From contig JAGNYY010000015.1 of NCBI GenBank assembly GCA_017984715.1, positions 4,147 through 12,095 of the forward strand: DNA of 7,949 nucleotides, written 5' to 3'. How positions within the stretch are numbered: the stretch's first letter is position 1; each line of letters begins with the position of its first letter. This stretch comes from Rhodoluna sp. Lineage in GTDB: Bacteria; Actinomycetota; Actinomycetes; Actinomycetales; Microbacteriaceae. Under the pieces are notes generated by a model. It made no database searches, was not told where the DNA came from, and saw only the letters and a list, made by a program, of their open reading frames with translations. Position numbers and translations under genes: made by a program. Below, piece after piece: positions 6,715 to 7,949 of this stretch.

Positions 6715-7949
6715 ATGAAGACTCGTTCAAAGGCAACTGTCGTAGTTGCCGCCGTTGCACTCGTTGCAACCACATCATTGCCAGCACTTGCTGCAGACGC
6801 ACCTGTTTATGTTCAGGCCGTTGCGCCTGGTGCATCACTACAGGTTCTAGCTACCGCGGGTGACGTTATCAATGGCTACCAGATCGCTGGTATCCCGGAC
6901 GGCACCGGCGCATTCAAGTCAGGTAACACTGTCAAGATTTTGATGAACCACGAGATCGGATATAACGCCACTTCAGCTAGCATGGCGCGTGCCGGTGGAG
7001 ACGCCGCAGGCGCGACCATTACCGAGTTCACAATGAACCCAACTACTCAGAAGTTGACCAACGCTCGCGAGTTCCTAACCTCGGCATTGTTCTACAACTA
7101 CTCAACCAAGACCTTTAGTGCAACTGCTTCTGCTCCAACAGGAGCGACCGAGAAGGACTCCTATGGCACGCCTCAGCACACTAAGTTCCTGAACCGCTTC
7201 TGCTCAGCCTCACTAGCTCCTGCTGGTCGCTTCTCATATGTCGACCCAAAGACTAAGAAGGCTTACGGCATCAAGGATGCCGTATTCCTAACGGGCGAAG
7301 AGGGTGGCGACGAGAGCCGCGGATTCGCTGTAAATGCTGCAGGTCAGCTGGCGCAGATTCCTGGTCTAGGACTAGCTTCGTGGGAAACCTTCGTTGCAGC
7401 TCCAACCGGCACCAAGACCACCGCACTATTTGGAAACGAAGATGGTTCGGCAACCGACTCTCAGCTTTGGCTTTACCAGGGCACTAAGACCAACGCTGGC
7501 GCTTGGTACCAGCGTGCTGGTTTGACCAACGGAAAGACCTACGTTATGAACATCGGCGGTTTCAAGACCGAAGCCGAGTTCCGCACGCAGGTTGGCAAGG
7601 GCAAGGAAACCGCCATTAGTTTCGCAACCGTTGACGCTTCGGTAAACGGTGTCGCACAGAACAAGGCTGCGGCTCTGGTTGGAACTTCGCTGGCTCGTGT
7701 TGAGGATGGAGCTTTCGACCCTAACGATGCTCGAAACTACTATTTCGTAACCACTGAGTCAAACGGCAACAAGGCAGCAACGGCACTGGACCCAAATAAC
7801 AAGTTGGTTACGAAGCGTGACGGCGGCGCCCTATGGAAGCTTCGATTGACAGATGCAAAGAACCCGGCCCTGGGTGGAAAGATCACCATGCTTCTAGATG
7901 GCTCAGAGGCGCCTTACATGAACAAGCCAGACAACATCGAAGTGGACGG
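6715..7949 (+). CDS. Secreted DUF839/PhoX-like protein, probable phosphatase (3' end outside window)
   Basis: The first 411 residues are visible and the frame is still open at the window end. Residues 1-26 form a Sec-type signal peptide: basic MKTRSK, a hydrophobic core, then LPALA with likely cleavage after Ala26. There is no twin-arginine pair. The mature part has DUF839-type landmarks: NHEIG at 78-82, RFCSASL at 161-167 with the only cysteine (Cys163), LTGEEGGDESRGFAV at 192-206, GNEDGS at 240-245, ARVEDGAFDP at 327-336, GALWKLRLTD at 371-380 and NKPDNIEVD at 403-411. The DUF839 family includes calcium/iron-dependent PhoX alkaline phosphatases, whose metal ligands are acidic residues plus a cysteine, so the Glu pairs and Cys163 are candidate ligands. 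All 26 visible Lys codons are AAG, which with the strong ribosome site suggests high expression. It has its own 99-base upstream region and is probably a separate unit. Family call fairly sure; phosphatase activity inferred. Confidence 0.75.
   Translation, partial: MKTRSKATVVVAAVALVATTSLPALAADAPVYVQAVAPGASLQVLATAGDVINGYQIAGIPDGTGAFKSGNTVKILMNHEIGYNATSASMARAGGDAAGATITEFTMNPTTQKLTNAREFLTSALFYNYSTKTFSATASAPTGATEKDSYGTPQHTKFLNRFCSASLAPAGRFSYVDPKTKKAYGIKDAVFLTGEEGGDESRGFAVNAAGQLAQIPGLGLASWETFVAAPTGTKTTALFGNEDGSATDSQLWLYQGTKTNAGAWYQRAGLTNGKTYVMNIGGFKTEAEFRTQVGKGKETAISFATVDASVNGVAQNKAAALVGTSLARVEDGAFDPNDARNYYFVTTESNGNKAATALDPNNKLVTKRDGGALWKLRLTDAKNPALGGKITMLLDGSEAPYMNKPDNIEVD

Noticed and set aside
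1..7949. CRISPR arrays, tRNA/rRNA genes, insertion sequences, attachment sites or prophage genes
   Set aside because: No regularly spaced repeats, cloverleaf-like segments, transposase motifs or terminal inverted repeats were seen. The window is continuous with ordinary housekeeping genes.

Overview
The window looks like a piece of core chromosome from a moderate-GC actinobacterium. The order PucR/FasR-type regulator, fabD, fabH, acpP, fabF is the standard type II fatty acid synthase (FAS II) locus of Actinobacteria. The GC content looks to be in the low-to-mid 50s percent (judged by eye), and the genes are very tightly packed with several GTG/TTG starts. Together these fit a small-genome Microbacteriaceae-like lineage (for example freshwater Rhodoluna/Aquiluna types). 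The lineage is an inference from gene order and composition only.

Bases 1-6615 hold seven genes on the + strand with gaps of 4 to 39 bases, so probably one transcription unit. The 3' part of a FasR-like activator (1-954) comes first, followed by fabD (961-1887), fabH (1899-2903), acpP (2943-3191) and fabF (3197-4435). FabD loads malonyl onto the carrier protein AcpP, FabH makes the first condensation and FabF extends the chain. The reductases and dehydratase are not here. Two genes not related to lipid synthesis follow with 4-base gaps: a TK1-type thymidine kinase (4440-5039) and a metal-dependent amidohydrolase of the YtcJ type (5044-6615).

Bases 6616-6714 form the only sizeable non-coding gap (99 bases). 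It holds an imperfect tandem 11-base repeat that resembles a PHO box, a perfect 10-base palindrome of LacI-family operator type, and a strong ribosome binding site. An inverted repeat straddles the preceding stop codon. Downstream, 6715-7949 encodes the first 411 residues of a secreted DUF839/PhoX-like protein, probably a phosphatase, which runs off the window end. The strong ribosome site and strict codon choice suggest an abundant exported protein, possibly induced by phosphate shortage.

I found no mobile element, CRISPR array, RNA gene, pseudogene or clearly new system. The points most worth a second look are the control region at 6616-6714 and the pairing of thymidine kinase and an orphan amidohydrolase with the fatty acid operon.
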